Source of the DNA: Allokutzneria oryzae
GTDB lineage: Bacteria > Actinomycetota > Actinomycetes > Mycobacteriales > Pseudonocardiaceae
DNA: 64,000 nucleotides
Direction of reading: 5' to 3'
Assembly: GCF_042429765.1 (NCBI RefSeq)
Contig: NZ_JBHLZU010000011.1
Coordinates: forward strand, 255,433-319,432
The notes under the pieces are model-generated. The model had not been told where the DNA came from and did not search any database. It worked only from the letters and a program-made list of their open reading frames with translations. Positions 62,199-64,000 of the stretch are shown piece by piece; position 1 is the first letter of the stretch, and each line of letters opens with the position of its first letter. A program made the translations under genes and the position numbers.

Positions 62199-63737
62199 AT
62201 GCCCTCAACTCCCACAACCAAGTCACAGGTACAGGCGTATCGATTCGTCGTTCGCCGCATGGAGTCCGCCTTGGTGCGCAAGGACTCTGTGATGGTCCAT
62301 GAACCCGCGCGGACCCAAATGCGGGCCACGGCCGCCGGTGCGGTCGTCGCCGTCGCGGTCATTCTCGGATTCCTGGTCTACGGGCTGATCAAGCCGAAAG
62401 GCACCCTGCCGGATAACGGCATCGTGATCAGCGAGCAAACCGGGGCGGTTTTCGTCGCGACCTCGAACCCGAGGCAGCTGATCCCGGTGGCGAACATGGC
62501 GTCGGCGCGCTTGTTGCTGATGAGCACCGGGAACGGGGGGACCGGAGAGCCCTCCCGGGTCGACGAATCGAAGCTCACCGACGTGCCGAGAGGGGCATTC
62601 ACCGGAATTCCGGGTGCTCCCGAGCTTCTTCCCGACAAAGACCTGAGAGTTTCACCCGAATGGGCCGTCTGCGACGAGCTCCGCCGTCGGCCCGAACTGC
62701 CGGACCCGGACGAGCGGCCGGAGCTGAGCACCACGGTGCTCGCCGGGACCCCCGCGCCGGGCAAACGTCTCGGCCGCGGTGACGGCCTCCTGCTGGCCGC
62801 GCCGAACGGGCAGACCTACCTGGTCTTCGCCTCCGATGACGACAAGGGCATGCCGGGAACCGCGACCGTGCGCGCGAAGGTCGATCTCGGCAACGCCGCG
62901 GTGCGCGAGGTGTTCCGGCTGAACGGGCAGAAGCCGCGCAAGGTCAGCAGCGGCCTGCTCAACGCCATCCCGGAGGTCGCCGAGCTGCGTGCGCCGGAGA
63001 TCCCCAACCGCGGCGAGGCTCCCGACTACACCTTCGCCAACCACCGCGTCGGCACCGTGGTCCGGTTGCAGCGGGCCAACCGCGAGATGGACTTCTACGT
63101 GCTGCTCAAGGACGGCAGGCAGCAGATCTCCGAGGCGGTCGCCGAGCTGATCCGATCCGCGACCCCGACCGCGTCGAACTGGGTGGAGCTGAACAACCCC
63201 GCCGAGCTGATCCGCATCCGTGAGGCCGCGAATCGCCTGCCGGTCAAGGACTTCCCCCGGGTCGCGCCGACCGTGCTGAGCATCGAGAAGGCCCCGACCA
63301 CCTGCCTGTCCTGGTCGCCGGAAGACGGCAGGCAGAACTCCGCGGTGACCGTGGGCGACGGCCTCGGCCCGACGGTGCGGCCGGTGCAGCTGGCCCAGGC
63401 CGACGGCAACGGCGACGCGCTCGACGGCTTCTACCTGCCGCCAGGGCGCGGGGCCGTGGTGCGGGCGACGATCTCGGAGCACGACTTCGACAGCGGCCCG
63501 ATCCAGCTCGTCTCCGACCGTGGCGTGAAGTTCGGCATCCCGGACGTGCGCACGGCGGAGGGCCTCGGCCTCGCGTTGCCCTTCTCGCCCGCGCCGGAGA
63601 GCATCCTGCGGCTGCTGCCGGAGGGCCCGAGGCTGGATCAGCGGGAGGCCCGCCGGGTGTTCGACGCGGTGCCACTGGACGACTCGAAGATCCTGCGCCG
63701 CAAGGACCCGCGCGAAGGCCAGCAGGCCGGAGGCTAG
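62199..63737 (+). CDS. eccB: Type VII secretion protein EccB
   Basis: A 512-residue T7SS core protein. A conserved cytoplasmic start (TKSQVQAYRFVVRRMESALVRKD) and one membrane helix (about 44-64) are followed by the extracellular domain. The latter includes LGRGDGLLLAAPNGQTYLVF and the Cys pair AVCDELRR / TTCLSW, and ends in FGIPDVRTAEGLGL near the C-terminus. ATG at 62199 follows GGAGAGC. Its place downstream of truA points to an ESX-4-type locus; further ecc genes should lie past the right edge. Confidence 0.92.
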   Translation: MPSTPTTKSQVQAYRFVVRRMESALVRKDSVMVHEPARTQMRATAAGAVVAVAVILGFLVYGLIKPKGTLPDNGIVISEQTGAVFVATSNPRQLIPVANMASARLLLMSTGNGGTGEPSRVDESKLTDVPRGAFTGIPGAPELLPDKDLRVSPEWAVCDELRRRPELPDPDERPELSTTVLAGTPAPGKRLGRGDGLLLAAPNGQTYLVFASDDDKGMPGTATVRAKVDLGNAAVREVFRLNGQKPRKVSSGLLNAIPEVAELRAPEIPNRGEAPDYTFANHRVGTVVRLQRANREMDFYVLLKDGRQQISEAVAELIRSATPTASNWVELNNPAELIRIREAANRLPVKDFPRVAPTVLSIEKAPTTCLSWSPEDGRQNSAVTVGDGLGPTVRPVQLAQADGNGDALDGFYLPPGRGAVVRATISEHDFDSGPIQLVSDRGVKFGIPDVRTAEGLGLALPFSPAPESILRLLPEGPRLDQREARRVFDAVPLDDSKILRRKDPREGQQAGG

Positions 63738-63799
63738 GCCACGCGGCTTCAAGCGGTATCCGGCCGGATCGCCACCCCGTCGGCGCCGTACGGCCCTGG

Positions 63800-63896
63800 C
63801 GCCGCGCCGCGCCGCGCCGCGCCGCGCGGCACCGCGCCGCGCCGCGCCGCGCCGCACCGCACCGCGCCGCGCTGCGCTGCGCCGTGCCGCGCTGCG
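63800..63896. repeat. GCCGC pentanucleotide tandem repeat
   Basis: About 19 copies of a 5-bp GCCGC-type unit, near perfect at first and decaying towards GCTGC/GCACC variants. It lies in the 263-nt gap 63738-64000 after eccB. The rest of that gap (63900-64000) is more AT-rich with GTTTTCGCGTTTTG and may hold the promoter of the next gene; no gene is visible. Confidence 0.85.
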
Positions 63897-64000
63897 GTGT
63901 GCGCGTGGGCTGGCGTGGTCGGGGTTTTCGCGTTTTGTCACCTTAGAGGGCGTTTAATCCCGGGAGTTCTGTTTTGTTCGGGTTCACGTGCCGCGCCAGG

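Noticed and set aside
62652..63941. Minus-strand frame starting in the GCCGC repeat and running under eccB
   Set aside because: Its N-terminus is just the translated microsatellite (ARRGAARRG) and the rest mirrors eccB.

Overview
The window is a 64 kb piece of a high-GC actinomycete chromosome, most likely Pseudonocardiales (Saccharothrix/Lentzea/Kutzneria-like). The gene order tRNA-Thr, tRNA-Met, rpmG, hadA/hadB, tRNA-Trp, secE, nusG, rplA, rplJ, rplL, mkl, rpoB, rpoC, rpsL, rpsG, fusA, tuf, S10/spc/alpha operons, truA is the actinobacterial housekeeping backbone. Codon use is strongly GC3 and GTG/TTG starts are common. The genus is an inference; no 16S rRNA is present.

Layout. 1-2.4 kb: rmlA, a YajQ-type protein, tRNA-Tyr, a decayed DUF1877-like fragment and a subtilisin-inhibitor gene. 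2.8-5.5 kb: a membrane GAF-GGDEF-EAL protein whose cyclase motif is degenerate. 5.5-12.9 kb: the tRNA/rpmG/had/secE/nusG/rplA/rplJL stretch, interrupted by an aminotransferase gene and a hypothetical membrane protein. rplK (L11), normally between nusG and rplA, is absent. 13.2-24.6 kb: a complete mce locus (mkl ATPase, two YrbE permeases, six Mce proteins, two Mce-associated proteins), with most genes overlapping by 4 bp. 24.6-26.2 kb: a small membrane protein, a broken type VII secretion (T7SS)-associated gene and a small conserved acidic-tailed protein. 26.7-34.2 kb: rpoB-rpoC. 34.3-36.3 kb: a minus-strand T7SS-like trio (YbaB-fold protein, EspC-like protein, large WXG-like protein). 36.8-59.6 kb: rpsL-rpsG-fusA-tuf, then rpsJ through rplQ and truA, with secY, adk, map, infA and rpoA. 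59.6-64 kb: a small secreted protein and the edge of an ESX-4-like T7SS locus (eccE and an unknown gene on minus, eccB on plus), ending in a GCCGC microsatellite.

The window is mainly the translation/transcription core. The accessory parts are the mce lipid importer placed between rplL and rpoB and three T7SS-related patches around rpoBC and downstream of truA. Strong hairpins and long leaders divide the ribosomal clusters into sub-operons. The points most worth checking are the missing rplK, two pseudogenes with readable frameshifts, the degenerate GGDEF/intact EAL protein, the T7SS-like trio beside rpoC, and a 12-nt motif shared by the rpsL and rpsJ leaders. I did not find a clearly new biological system.
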